Shown here piece by piece: positions 24,988-34,837 of a stretch of DNA of 64,000 nucleotides. Under the pieces are notes generated by a model, which worked only from the letters and a program-made list of their open reading frames with translations, searched no databases and had not been told where the DNA came from. The stretch's first letter is position 1. Every line of letters begins with the position of its first letter. The position numbers were made by a program, and so were the translations under genes. The stretch is from PALSA-505 sp036502085 (lineage in GTDB: Bacteria > Actinomycetota > Actinomycetes > Streptosporangiales > Streptosporangiaceae): NCBI GenBank assembly GCA_036502085.1, contig DASXZD010000020.1, positions 87,204 to 151,203 of the forward strand, given 5' to 3'.

Positions 24988-25941
24988 GTGCCCCGGGTAG
25001 CTGTGGTCGGCTCGGTGAACGCTGACTACATCGTCAGGGTCGGGCACCTGCCGCAGCCGGGGGAGACCGTCACCGGCGGCCGCCTGTCCGTGCGCCCCGG
25101 CGGCAAGGGCGCCAACCAGGCGCACGCCGCGGCCAGGCTCGGCGCCGACGTGCTCATGGTGGCCAGCGTCGGCCAGGACGCGGCGGCCGACCGCGAGCGG
25201 GCTGCGCTGGCCGCGGCCGGCGTCGACACCAGCGGCCTGGCCGCGAGCGCGGATCCCACCGGGGTCGCGGTCGTGCTGGTGGACGCCGCAGGGGAGAACG
25301 CGATCGCGGTGGCGTCCGGCGCCAACGAGCGGCTCACCGCTGGCCAGGTCAGCGGGCCGGTGGCGGGCTGGCTGGCGTCCGGCGGCGTGCTGCTGTGCAG
25401 CCTGGAGATTCCGCTGGCCGCGGCCGTCGCGGCGGCAGTTGCCGCGGCGGCATGCGGCGCCCTCGCGGTGATCAATCCGGCCCCGGCGCGCCCGCTGCCC
25501 GGCGCGCTGCTGGCCGGCGCCGTGCTCACGCCCAACGAGGGCGAGCTTGCGCGGCTGGTCCCTGAGGCGGCCGTTTCCGGCGAGGACGCGGCCGTCGCCG
25601 GGCTGCTTGAGTCTGGGGCGCGCGCCGTGGTCGTCACTCGCGGCAGTCGCGGGGCTTCAATTTTCCGAACGGCGAACACGCCGGTCCACATCCCGGCTGT
25701 GACGGTCGATGTTGCCGATACCGTCGGGGCCGGCGATGCGTTCAACGGGGCACTGGCCTGGAGCCTGGCCTGCGGCGCGGCGCTTGAGGATGCGGTGACC
25801 GCAGCGGTGGCGGCCGGCGCGGCCGCGTGCACCGGGACCGGAGCGCGAGACGCGCTGCCCACCGCGGCCGGCCTGGCCGCCCTGCTGGGCGAGGTGGCCT
25901 TTACCGCCGCGTCGGTACCAGGCTCCGCTGAAGAGATCTGA
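24988..25941 (+). CDS. rbsK: Ribokinase
   Basis: This 317-residue PfkB-family kinase converts ribose to ribose 5-phosphate. The N-terminal GSVNADYIVRVGHLPQPGET, the glycine pair in VRPGGKGANQAHAAARLG and the catalytic/anion-hole motif DTVGAGDAFNGA are intact. The GTG start lies 3 bases after the nucleoside hydrolase stop, giving a two-gene ribonucleoside-use operon. The C-terminus ends normally. Confidence 0.9.
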   Translation: MPRVAVVGSVNADYIVRVGHLPQPGETVTGGRLSVRPGGKGANQAHAAARLGADVLMVASVGQDAAADRERAALAAAGVDTSGLAASADPTGVAVVLVDAAGENAIAVASGANERLTAGQVSGPVAGWLASGGVLLCSLEIPLAAAVAAAVAAAACGALAVINPAPARPLPGALLAGAVLTPNEGELARLVPEAAVSGEDAAVAGLLESGARAVVVTRGSRGASIFRTANTPVHIPAVTVDVADTVGAGDAFNGALAWSLACGAALEDAVTAAVAAGAAACTGTGARDALPTAAGLAALLGEVAFTAASVPGSAEEI

Positions 25942-25982
25942 GCGGGCTAAGCTGCCACGCATCGCCTGGCGAGGAGGCAGCA

Positions 25983-26696
25983 ATGTCGTTGTCACGTGTC
26001 GAGTCGGTGCAGACACCGGACGGGCCGTTCGATCTGACCGTGTGGCCGCCGCCGGCGGCGGCCAGCGGTCCTGCGTTGCTGCTGATCCAGGAGATCTTCG
26101 GGGTCAGCGACTACATCACGGCCGTCGCCGAGGACCTGGCGGGCCTGGGGTACGTCGTCGGGGCCCCCGATCTGTTCTGGCGGTTCAAGCCCGGCCACAA
26201 GGCCGGTCACGATGAGGCCGGGCTGAACGAGTCGCTGGCCCTGGTCTCCCGTTTCGACGTCGCGCAGGGCGTCGCCGATGCGGCCGCCGCGCTGGCGCAC
26301 CTGCGGTCGCTGCCGGAAGCCGATGACCGGGCCGGCGTCGTCGGGTTCTGCCTGGGCGGGAACATCGCCTATTTCCTCGCGGCGCAGGCCGAGCTGGACG
26401 CGGCCGTCTCGTTCTACGGCTCGGGCGTTCCCGGCAGCCTGGAGGTTCTCGACCAGATCAGCGCCCCGCTGCAGTTCCACTTCGGCGGCAGCGACCCGTA
26501 CATTCCGCGCGATCAGGTCGCCGCGGTGGAACAGGCGTCGGCCGGGCGCGGCAACGTCGAGATTCACGTGGAGGAAGAGGCCGGGCACGCCTTCCACAAC
26601 CGGAAGGCTCCGATGTTCTACGTGCCGGAGCCCGCGGCCAGGGCGTGGCTGCGGACCGAAGACTTCCTCCGCCGTCACCTCCCGGTCCGGTCGTAG
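25983..26696 (+). CDS. Dienelactone hydrolase family protein
   Basis: This 237-residue alpha/beta hydrolase has QEIFGVSDYI (conserved Glu), the Cys nucleophile in GFCLGGN, the Asp in GSDPYIP and the His in AGHAFHN. That is the Cys-Asp-His triad of carboxymethylenebutenolidases. True dienelactone substrates need an ortho-cleavage pathway, which is not seen here, so the substrate is open. It has a good GAGG ribosome site and follows the ribokinase gene by 41 bp. Confidence 0.87.
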   Translation: MSLSRVESVQTPDGPFDLTVWPPPAAASGPALLLIQEIFGVSDYITAVAEDLAGLGYVVGAPDLFWRFKPGHKAGHDEAGLNESLALVSRFDVAQGVADAAAALAHLRSLPEADDRAGVVGFCLGGNIAYFLAAQAELDAAVSFYGSGVPGSLEVLDQISAPLQFHFGGSDPYIPRDQVAAVEQASAGRGNVEIHVEEEAGHAFHNRKAPMFYVPEPAARAWLRTEDFLRRHLPVRS

Positions 26697-26744
26697 CCGC
26701 CTTGTTCGAGCTGCCGCTCGGGACAGCGAAGCAGAGGAGAGCAC

Positions 26745-27095
26745 GTGACCGCAGTACCAGGAATCGACCCGACGGTGCCGCCCAGCGGAACCGGCTGCGT
26801 CGAATGCGACGCCGCCGGCGGCTGGTGGGTTCACCTGCGCCGGTGCACGCAGTGCGGGCACATCGGCTGCTGTGACACCTCGCCGGCCCAGCACGCCAGC
26901 GCGCACGCGGCCGAGACCGGGCACCCGATCATCAGGAGCTTCGAGCCTGGCGAGGCGTGGTTCTGGAGCTTCGAGACCGACGAGATGTACGAGGACGGCC
27001 CGGAACTGGTCCCGCCGCAGCACCACCCGGCCGATCAGGCCGTTCCCGGCCCGGCCGGCCGGGTCCCGCGCGACTGGCAGTCCCACCTGCACTAG
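26745..27095 (+). CDS. UBP-type zinc finger protein
   Basis: The 116-residue protein has Cys/His ligands in the pattern of ZnF-UBP domains: GCVECDAAGGWWVHLRRC, CGHIGCCD, HASAHAAETGHPI. In bacteria these small proteins have no ubiquitin partner; binding of a free C-terminus is only an analogy. The GTG start is preceded by AGAGGAGAG. It follows the hydrolase gene at 49 bp. Confidence 0.85.
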   Translation: MTAVPGIDPTVPPSGTGCVECDAAGGWWVHLRRCTQCGHIGCCDTSPAQHASAHAAETGHPIIRSFEPGEAWFWSFETDEMYEDGPELVPPQHHPADQAVPGPAGRVPRDWQSHLH

Positions 27096-27209
27096 GCAGA
27101 TCCCCGCTGATCAGCTGCCCGCTTTCCTTAAGGCCCCCGCGGCACCCGGCCAGTAGCAGGCATTACGTGAGACGTTCCCGCGGAGACGGCTCACGCAATT
27201 GCGCTGTGG

Positions 27210-28685
27210 CTAGAGCGGGATGTTGCCGTGCGCGCCCCGAACGTCCGGGGCGGCGGCGATCGCCGCGGCGATGGCCTCCCGGGTGCGGGCCGGGTCGATG
27301 ACCTCGTCCACCACGCCGAGGTCGATGGCGCGGTCCAGGCCGCCAGACTCCTTGTCGTGCTCGGCCGCCAGCGACGCCTCCAGCTCGTGCCGTTCCTCGG
27401 GCGGGACGCCGGCCAGCGTGCGCCGGTGCAGGATCCGGACCGCCGCGACCGGGCCCATCACGGCGAGTTCCGCGCCGGGCCAGGCCAGCACGCGGGTGGC
27501 GCCGAGGGCGCGGGAGTTCATCGCGATGTACGCGCCGCCGTAGGCCTTGCGGGTCACCAGCGTGACCCGGGGCACCCTGGCCTCGGCGAAGGCGTGCAGC
27601 AGCTTGGCGCCGCGGCGCACCACGCCGTCCCATTCCTGGCCCACGCCCGGCAGGTAGCCGGGCACGTCGACGAGCACGACCAGCGGCACGCCGAACGCGT
27701 CGCACATCCGGACGAACCTGGCCGCCTTCTCCGCCGAGGTCGCGTCCAGGCAGCCGCCGAGCCGCAGCGGGTTGCTGGCGATCACCCCGACCGTGCGGCC
27801 GGCCAGCCGGCCCAGCGCGGTCACGATGTTCGGCGCCCACCGGGGGTGCAACTCCACCCCCGGCCCGTCGAGCAGCCCGGCCACCACCGGGTGCACGTCG
27901 TACGCGCGGCGCGGCGAATCCGGCAGCAGCCCGCCCAGGTCCGTGCCGGCCGTATCGGCGGCGCGGGCGGCGGCCGGATCGATGGTGCCCTGGCGGCCGA
28001 GCAGCAGCGCGACCCGCCGCGCCTCGGCCAGCGCCGCGGCGTCGGTCTCGGTGACGATGTGCACCACGCCGGAGCGGCGGCTGTGCGGCTCGGGGCCGCC
28101 GAGCCGGGCGGCGTCCACGTCCTCGCCGGTGACGCTGCGCACCACATCGGGCCCGGTGACGAAGATCCGCCCGGCCTCCGACAGGATTACCATGTCGGTC
28201 AGCGCCGGCCCGTAGGCCGCGCCGCCGGCGGCCGGGCCGAGCACCACCGAAATCTGCGGCACCACGCCGGAGGCGCGGGTCATCGCGGCGAACACGGTGC
28301 CGACCGCGTGCAGGCTCTCGACGCCCTCGCGCAGCCGCGCCCCGCCCGAATGCCACAGTCCGATCACCGGCGCGCCGAGCGCGATCGCCTCGTCGTAGGC
28401 AGCCACGATCGCCGCGCAGCCCGCGCTGCCCATCGCGCCGCCCTGCACCCGCGGGTCGCTGGCGAACGCCACCGCCGGCATCCCGTCGATCCGGCCGGCC
28501 CCGGCCAGCGCCCCGCAGTCATCGGCCGGGCTGATCTCCCGCAGCGTGCCGGGATCGAACAGCGCGGCCAGCCGCTGCTGCGGCTCGCGGGGCAGCGACG
28601 CGGACAGCGCGCGAGCAGCGGCCGGAGCGGAATCTCCTGGCTGGCGCGGGCTGACGGCCGTGACGGGGTTGTCGAGGACGGTCAC
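27210..28685 (-). CDS. accD: Acyl-CoA carboxylase carboxyltransferase (beta) subunit
   Basis: This ~491-residue carboxyltransferase of the AccD/PccB type moves CO2 from carboxybiotin to acetyl- or propionyl-CoA. Both crotonase-like halves are visible (GLWHSGGARLREGVESL, GPAAGGAAYGPAL, VDVPGYLPGVGQEW, YGGAYIAMNSRALG). It is the last gene of the FAS II operon, where it would supply malonyl-CoA. The GTG at 28685 follows GGAAGGGGAG and is preferred; an ATG at 28712 overlaps the fabF stop. The partner biotin carboxylase is not in the window. Confidence 0.88.
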   Translation of the reverse strand: MTVLDNPVTAVSPRQPGDSAPAAARALSASLPREPQQRLAALFDPGTLREISPADDCGALAGAGRIDGMPAVAFASDPRVQGGAMGSAGCAAIVAAYDEAIALGAPVIGLWHSGGARLREGVESLHAVGTVFAAMTRASGVVPQISVVLGPAAGGAAYGPALTDMVILSEAGRIFVTGPDVVRSVTGEDVDAARLGGPEPHSRRSGVVHIVTETDAAALAEARRVALLLGRQGTIDPAAARAADTAGTDLGGLLPDSPRRAYDVHPVVAGLLDGPGVELHPRWAPNIVTALGRLAGRTVGVIASNPLRLGGCLDATSAEKAARFVRMCDAFGVPLVVLVDVPGYLPGVGQEWDGVVRRGAKLLHAFAEARVPRVTLVTRKAYGGAYIAMNSRALGATRVLAWPGAELAVMGPVAAVRILHRRTLAGVPPEERHELEASLAAEHDKESGGLDRAIDLGVVDEVIDPARTREAIAAAIAAAPDVRGAHGNIPL

Positions 28686-28708
28686 GATCTCCCCTTCCGT
28701 GCGGCGGC

Positions 28709-29953
<1,245 letters not shown>

Positions 29954-29989
29954 CTGCGATCAGCTCCTCGGGAGAGGGGGAGGTACCGG

Positions 29990-30244
29990 TCAGGCGGACA
30001 CGCCGGAACGCTGCACGAACTGCACGACGTCCCGCACGGTCTTGAGGTTCTTCAGCTCGTCGTCGGGGATCTCCACGCCGAACTTGTCCTGCGCGGCCAC
30101 CGCGATCTCGACCATCGACAGCGAGTCGATGTCGAGGTCGTCGACGAAGCTCTTGTCCGGCGTGACCTCGTCGGCCGGCACGCCGGCGATCTCGTCGATG
30201 ATCTCGCCCAGTCCGGCCAGGATGTCCTGCTCGGTCATGCTCAT
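29990..30244 (-). CDS. acpP: Acyl carrier protein
   Basis: This 84-residue ACP carries the phosphopantetheine Ser in DLDIDSLSMVEIAV. The ATG at 30244 is preceded by AAGGAG with ten bases spacing; longer frames are non-conserved. It sits between fabH and fabF, as is standard for this locus, and carries the growing fatty acyl chain. Confidence 0.95.
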   Translation of the reverse strand: MSMTEQDILAGLGEIIDEIAGVPADEVTPDKSFVDDLDIDSLSMVEIAVAAQDKFGVEIPDDELKNLKTVRDVVQFVQRSGVSA

Positions 30245-30288
30245 GTCTGCGTTGCTCCTTGTTGTCTGGCAGTGGAACGGGAAGGCGG

Positions 30289-31257
30289 TCAGGGTACCTT
30301 GATCACCTGGGCGGCGTAGCACAGCCCGGCGCCGAAGCCCAGCAGCAGCGCCCGCCCTCCCGGGCTGATCGCGTCCCGCTCGGCCAGCCGGGACAGCGCC
30401 AGCGGGATCGACGCGGACGATGTGTTCCCCGCGTGCACGATGTCGTCGGCGACCAGGGCCTGCGGAGCGCCCAGGCTGCGGGCGATGGACTCCACGATCC
30501 GCAGGTTGGCCTGGTGCGGGATGAACGCGTCCAGGTCAGCGGGCGCGACCCCGGCCCGCTCGCACGCGTCCAGCGCCACCTGGGCCAGCTCCGTCGTCGC
30601 CCAGCGGAACACGGCCTGCCCCTCCTGGACGATGAACGAGTTGCGGTCGGCGACGCAGATCTTGTCCGCCATGCGGCCCGCGCTGCCCCAGGCCACCGGG
30701 CCGATGCCGGGCTCGTCGCGCGGGTCGGCCACCGGGCCGACCACCGCCGCGCCCGCGCCGTCGGCGAAGATGATCGAGGTCGACCGGTCGGTCCAGTCCA
30801 CCCAGGACGACAGCTTCTCCGCGCCTATCACCAGCACGTGCCGGGCCGAGCCCGCGCGCACCGCGTCGCTCGCGCCGGCCAGCGCGTAGCAGAAGCCCGC
30901 GCACGCGGCGTTCACGTCGTAGGCGCCGGGCGCGACGATGCCGAGCCGGTGCGCCACCGTGGCGGAGACGTTGGGAATGGGAGACTCGGGCGTGCAGGTC
31001 GCCACGATTACCAGGTCGATGTCGCCGGGGGACAGGCCGCTGCCGGCCAGCGCCTTGCCGCCCGCCGCGACGGCCATGTCGGGGAGGGTCTCGTCAGGGG
31101 AGGCGATCCGCCGGCTGGCGATGCCGACCCGGCTGCGGATCCACTCGTCGCTGGTGTCCACCTGCCGGGCGAGGTCGTCGTTGCTGACCTCGTTTGGCGG
31201 CTGGTACCCGCCGAACGCCAGGATCCGGGCGCCTGCCGCGCCTTGTGCTAGCCGCAT
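30289..31257 (-). CDS. fabH: Beta-ketoacyl-ACP synthase III
   Basis: This 322-residue KAS III starts fatty acid synthesis by condensing an acyl-CoA primer with malonyl-ACP. The triad is complete: Cys in NAACAGFCYA, His in IPHQANLRI, Asn in HAGNTSSAS. The start ATG directly follows the fabD stop codon. Many actinomycete homologues prefer branched primers, but specificity cannot be read here. Confidence 0.95.
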   Translation of the reverse strand: MRLAQGAAGARILAFGGYQPPNEVSNDDLARQVDTSDEWIRSRVGIASRRIASPDETLPDMAVAAGGKALAGSGLSPGDIDLVIVATCTPESPIPNVSATVAHRLGIVAPGAYDVNAACAGFCYALAGASDAVRAGSARHVLVIGAEKLSSWVDWTDRSTSIIFADGAGAAVVGPVADPRDEPGIGPVAWGSAGRMADKICVADRNSFIVQEGQAVFRWATTELAQVALDACERAGVAPADLDAFIPHQANLRIVESIARSLGAPQALVADDIVHAGNTSSASIPLALSRLAERDAISPGGRALLLGFGAGLCYAAQVIKVP

Positions 31258-32610
31258 TTAGACCGACCTTTGCTCGACGGTGCCCGTACTTTCCGTGCCG
31301 GAAAGACGCCCTACGGTACTTTCTGTGCCGGAAAGACGCCCTACGGCAGGCTGGAGCCGGGCCAGGGGCTGCCAGGCGCTGACCGGATCCCCGTCCTCGA
31401 CCAGCCACTCGATGATCGCGCCCGGGTACGGCGGCGCGATGGACCTGTGATCGGCCCGCGCTTCCACCCGGCCGATCTCGTCTCCCGCGGCGACCTCGGC
31501 TCCCGCCGGGACGCCGGGCGCGCCGCCGGCGCCCGCGCGGAAGGTGCCGGCCAGCGGCGCGACGAGCAGCCGCCATTCGGGGTGGTGCCCATCCGCCCCC
31601 GGGTGATCGCCATCGTCGGAAGAATCGTGATTTTCCCTTACGCTGGGGCGCCTGTCCGCGGCGGTTCCGTGCCCGTTCGCGGCCTGGCCGTGGGCGGCGG
31701 CCAGGGTGCGGGCGGCGGCCAGATCCTCGGGCTTTTTGATGGCGAGCAGTTCGGTGCCGGGCAGCGCGCGCCGGGCCAGGCCGGTCAGCGTGCCGGCCGG
31801 CGGCAGCTCGATGAAGGCGGTGACGCCGAGGGCCGCCATCGACCGCAGGCAGGCGTCCCAGCGGACCGGCGCGCTGACCTGGGCGACGATGCGGTCCAGC
31901 CAGTAGGCGCCCGAGGCCGTCGCGGCCCCGTCGCGGTTGGACAGCAGGATGATGCCGGGGTCGCTGACGGCCAGGCCGGCCGCGGCGGCGCGCAGCGCGT
32001 CGGTGGCGGGGCTCATGTGCGAGGTGTGGAACGCGCCGGCGACCCGCAGCGGGCGCAGCCTGACGCCGGGCGGCGGGTCGGCGGCGAACGCGGCCAGCTG
32101 CGCCGTCGTCCCCGCGGCGACGATCTGCCCGGCGCCGTTGATGTTGGCCGGGGTGAGCCCGTGCGCGCTGATCGACGCGAGCACCTGCGGCTCGTCCCCG
32201 CCGAGCACCGCGGTCATCCCGGTCGGCGTGACCGCCGCGGCGTCGGCCATCGCCCGGCCGCGGACCCGCACCAGTGCCAGCGCGTCGGCCGGGCTGAGCA
32301 CGCCGGCGATCGCGCCCGCGGTCAGCTCGCCCACGCTGTGCCCGGCCGTGGCGTGCGCGGCGCGCGAGGCGCCGTCCGGGCCGCCGAAGGCTGCCTCGGC
32401 GATCGCCAGGCCGGCCGCGACCAGCAGCGGCTGGGCGATCGAGGTGTCGGTGATCTCGTCGGCGCCGGCCTTCGTGCCGTACCGGACGAGATCACATCCG
32501 GCCAGCTCAGACCACTCGGCGAGGCGGTCGGACAATCCGGGCAGGTCGAGCCACGGGGTGAGGAACCCCGGGGTCTGGGCACCCTGTCCGGGCGCAGCGA
32601 TGACGAGCAT
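31258..32610 (-). CDS. fabD: Malonyl-CoA:ACP transacylase with C-terminal biotinyl/lipoyl-like extension
   Basis: The protein has 450 residues, about 130 more than ordinary FabD. Residues 1-310 form the transacylase: PGQGAQTPGF, the nucleophile in GHSVGEL, and His in AGAFHTSHM. After a Gly/His/Asp-rich linker, residues ~345-425 read like a biotinyl/lipoyl carrier domain (LVAPLAGTFR, GDEIGRVEARADHRSIAPPY, EWLVEDGDPVSAWQPLARL). The biotinyl-Lys position of the EAMKM motif appears to be EARAD, so it probably cannot be biotinylated. The tail holds a 10-residue tandem duplication (VGRLSGTEST). The frame is continuous, so this is a real fusion unless a hidden sequence error exists. Confidence 0.88.
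   Translation of the reverse strand: MLVIAAPGQGAQTPGFLTPWLDLPGLSDRLAEWSELAGCDLVRYGTKAGADEITDTSIAQPLLVAAGLAIAEAAFGGPDGASRAAHATAGHSVGELTAGAIAGVLSPADALALVRVRGRAMADAAAVTPTGMTAVLGGDEPQVLASISAHGLTPANINGAGQIVAAGTTAQLAAFAADPPPGVRLRPLRVAGAFHTSHMSPATDALRAAAAGLAVSDPGIILLSNRDGAATASGAYWLDRIVAQVSAPVRWDACLRSMAALGVTAFIELPPAGTLTGLARRALPGTELLAIKKPEDLAAARTLAAAHGQAANGHGTAADRRPSVRENHDSSDDGDHPGADGHHPEWRLLVAPLAGTFRAGAGGAPGVPAGAEVAAGDEIGRVEARADHRSIAPPYPGAIIEWLVEDGDPVSAWQPLARLQPAVGRLSGTESTVGRLSGTESTGTVEQRSV
31286..31345. repeat. 30-bp tandem repeat in the 3' end of fabD
   Basis: Two 30-bp copies (31286-31315 and 31316-31345) begin GTACTTTC and contain GTGCCGGAAAGACGCCC. They differ at one base and preserve the reading frame. 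Confidence 0.9.
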
Positions 32611-32689
32611 TACTCCAGCCTGCCCTGTAGAACCTCGATATACGAATGCGGGACTCGACGAACTTTCCGGCGTAAGGTTTGTAGCTTAC

Positions 32690-33931
32690 CTACAAGCCTA
32701 CCGGGGTCGCGGCCAGGCGTCCGAACACGATCGAGACCCACAGGGCGAACGCGCCGCGCCCCTCGGACGGGCCGTAACCGGTCAGCTCGGCGACCCGGCG
32801 CAGCCGGTACCGCACCGTGTTGGGATGGACGAACAGCATCCGCGCGGTCGCTTCCAGCGAGGAGCCCTGCTCCAGGTAGGCGGTCACCGTGTCGAGCAGC
32901 GTCGGCCCGCCGCGCAACAGCAGCTGGTACACCTCGCGGACCAGCTGGTCGCGGGCCACCAGATCGCCGTCCAGGGCGCGCTCGGGCAGCAGGTCGTCCG
33001 CGGTGACCGGGCGCGGCGCGTCCGGCCAGGCCGAGGCGGCCCGCAGTCCGGCCACCGCGGCCTGCGCGGACCGGGAGGCCGACTGCAGGTCGGGCACGGC
33101 CGCGCCGACCACGATCGGCCCGGACGCGAACCGGCCGGCCAGCTGCCTGGCCGCGGCCAGCGGGTCCGGCGCGCCGCCGACGACCACGATCAGCCGGTGC
33201 CCGTGCACCCCGGCGAGCAGGTCGATCCGCGACCGCCGGGCGATCACCCGCAGGTCATCGATCAGCAGCTCGGCCTTGTCGCCCTCGGCCCGCCCGGCGA
33301 TGACCGCGACCGGGGTGGATGACCAGCTCAGCGCGGAGGCCCAGGACTGCAGGCCCTCCGAGGTCTCGCCGCGGACCAGGGCGTCCACGACCAGCGCCTC
33401 CAGCCGCGCGTCCCAGGCGCCACGCGCCTCCGCGGTGCGCGCGTACACCTGGGCGGCGCCGAACGCGATCTCCCGGGTGTAGCGGAGCACGGCCTCGCGC
33501 AGGTCGGCCTGCCCGCCGGGCGCGGCCAGCGTGTCCACCTTGGCCTCCACCACGTCGATGATGACCCGGACCATCTCGACCGCCTGCTGCAGGCTGACCG
33601 CGCGGGCCAGCTCGCGCGGCGCGGTGCCGAACACCTCGCCGGTGACCGCCGGCCTGGTCCGCTCCGGGTGCTTGACCCAGTCGACGAATGCGGCGATGCC
33701 GGCCTGCGCGACGAGGCCGAGCCAGGACCGGTTCTCTGCCGACATCGCGGCAAACCAGGGCAGCCGGGTGTCCATCGCGGTCATCGCGGCGGAGCCGAGC
33801 GCGCCGGTCGCCCGCTCCAGGCGCCTGACGGTCTCGGCCCGCACGGTGCCGCTCGCGGACTGGACGTTTTGGTCGTCGGCCGGGCGCTGCGTCCCCCCGC
33901 GGGACACCTCAGGCCCTCTCGTAGCCGTCAC
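32690..33931 (-). CDS. fasR: PucR-family regulator, FasR-like
   Basis: The protein (about 413 aa from the GTG at 33931) ends with a PucR-type helix-turn-helix (YLEQGSSLEATARMLFVHPN and NTVRYRLRRVAELTG) after a GGDEF-like CdaR segment. In Streptomyces, FasR encoded immediately upstream of fabD activates the fabD-fabH-acpP-fabF operon; the same gene order here supports that role. The start is uncertain: the frame opens at 34048, but the first 39 residues look non-coding, and no strong ribosome site is seen. Confidence 0.85.
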   Translation of the reverse strand: MTATRGPEVSRGGTQRPADDQNVQSASGTVRAETVRRLERATGALGSAAMTAMDTRLPWFAAMSAENRSWLGLVAQAGIAAFVDWVKHPERTRPAVTGEVFGTAPRELARAVSLQQAVEMVRVIIDVVEAKVDTLAAPGGQADLREAVLRYTREIAFGAAQVYARTAEARGAWDARLEALVVDALVRGETSEGLQSWASALSWSSTPVAVIAGRAEGDKAELLIDDLRVIARRSRIDLLAGVHGHRLIVVVGGAPDPLAAARQLAGRFASGPIVVGAAVPDLQSASRSAQAAVAGLRAASAWPDAPRPVTADDLLPERALDGDLVARDQLVREVYQLLLRGGPTLLDTVTAYLEQGSSLEATARMLFVHPNTVRYRLRRVAELTGYGPSEGRGAFALWVSIVFGRLAATPVGL

Positions 33932-34021
33932 CCCGCTAGCGTGCCACGTCCAAGGTAAAAACCCCAACGCCGGTAGGGAAAGACCTGGCCTTATCGCGCG
34001 TCGCGATAGGGTCGGCCCGTG

Positions 34022-34837
34022 ATGACGCAAGCGGCCAAAGCCGAACAATTCATATCATTGCACCGTGCGGGCGATCCGCTGCTGCTGCCGAACCCGTGGG
34101 ACCAGGGCTCGGCCAAGATCCTCGCCTCGCTCGGCTACCGGGCGCTCGCCACGACGAGCGGCGGCTTCGCCCTGACGCTGGGCCGGCTAGACGGATCGGT
34201 CAGCCGGGACGAGGCGCTGGAGCACGCCAGGCAGATCGTGTCCGCCACCGACCTGCCGGTCTCGGCCGACCTGGAGGGCGGCTTCGCCGACGACCCGGCC
34301 GACGTCGCGCGCACGGTCGAGCTGGCCATCGAGACCGGCCTGGCCGGCTGCTCGATCGAGGACTACAGCGGCGCGCAGCTGTACGACGCCGGGCTGGCCG
34401 CCGAGCGGATCGCCGCCGCGGCGGAGGCCGCGCACCACGGCGACGTGCCGTTCGTGCTCACCGCGCGGGCGGAGAACTTCCTGCGCGGGCGGCGGGACCT
34501 GGCCGATACGATCGCCCGGCTGCAGTCGTACCAGCAGGCCGGCGCGGACGTGCTGTACGCGCCGGCCGTGACCGAGCTGGCCGACATCCGCCAGCTGGTC
34601 GCCGCGGTGGACCGGCCGGTCAACGTGCTGGCGCTGGCCGGGATGCCGCCGGTGGCCGAGCTGGCCGCCGCCGGGGCGGCCAGGATCTCGATCGGCAGCG
34701 GCTTTTCCACCGCCGCGTACGCGACGCTGGTGCAGACCGCGACCGAGCTGCGCGACCAGGGCAGCTACGGGTTCGCCGGCCGCCCCGGCCAGGACGGCCT
34801 GATCAGCACGCTCAAGTCCTGGCGCACCCCGTCATAG
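34022..34837 (+). CDS. Isocitrate lyase/PEP mutase superfamily protein
   Basis: This 271-residue TIM-barrel protein is of the PEP mutase/isocitrate lyase type (LLLPNPWDQGSAKIL, ATTSGGFALTLG, PVSADLEGGFADDP, GCSIEDYSG, FVLTARAENFLRG). The metal-binding Asp/Glu residues in SADLEGG and SIEDY are present. The KKCGH-type catalytic loop of isocitrate lyase is absent, so it is likelier a C-C or P-C lyase of unknown substrate. ATG 34022 or GTG 34019 can start it. It converges with aceE, overlapping it by 6 bases. Confidence 0.82.
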   Translation: MTQAAKAEQFISLHRAGDPLLLPNPWDQGSAKILASLGYRALATTSGGFALTLGRLDGSVSRDEALEHARQIVSATDLPVSADLEGGFADDPADVARTVELAIETGLAGCSIEDYSGAQLYDAGLAAERIAAAAEAAHHGDVPFVLTARAENFLRGRRDLADTIARLQSYQQAGADVLYAPAVTELADIRQLVAAVDRPVNVLALAGMPPVAELAAAGAARISIGSGFSTAAYATLVQTATELRDQGSYGFAGRPGQDGLISTLKSWRTPS

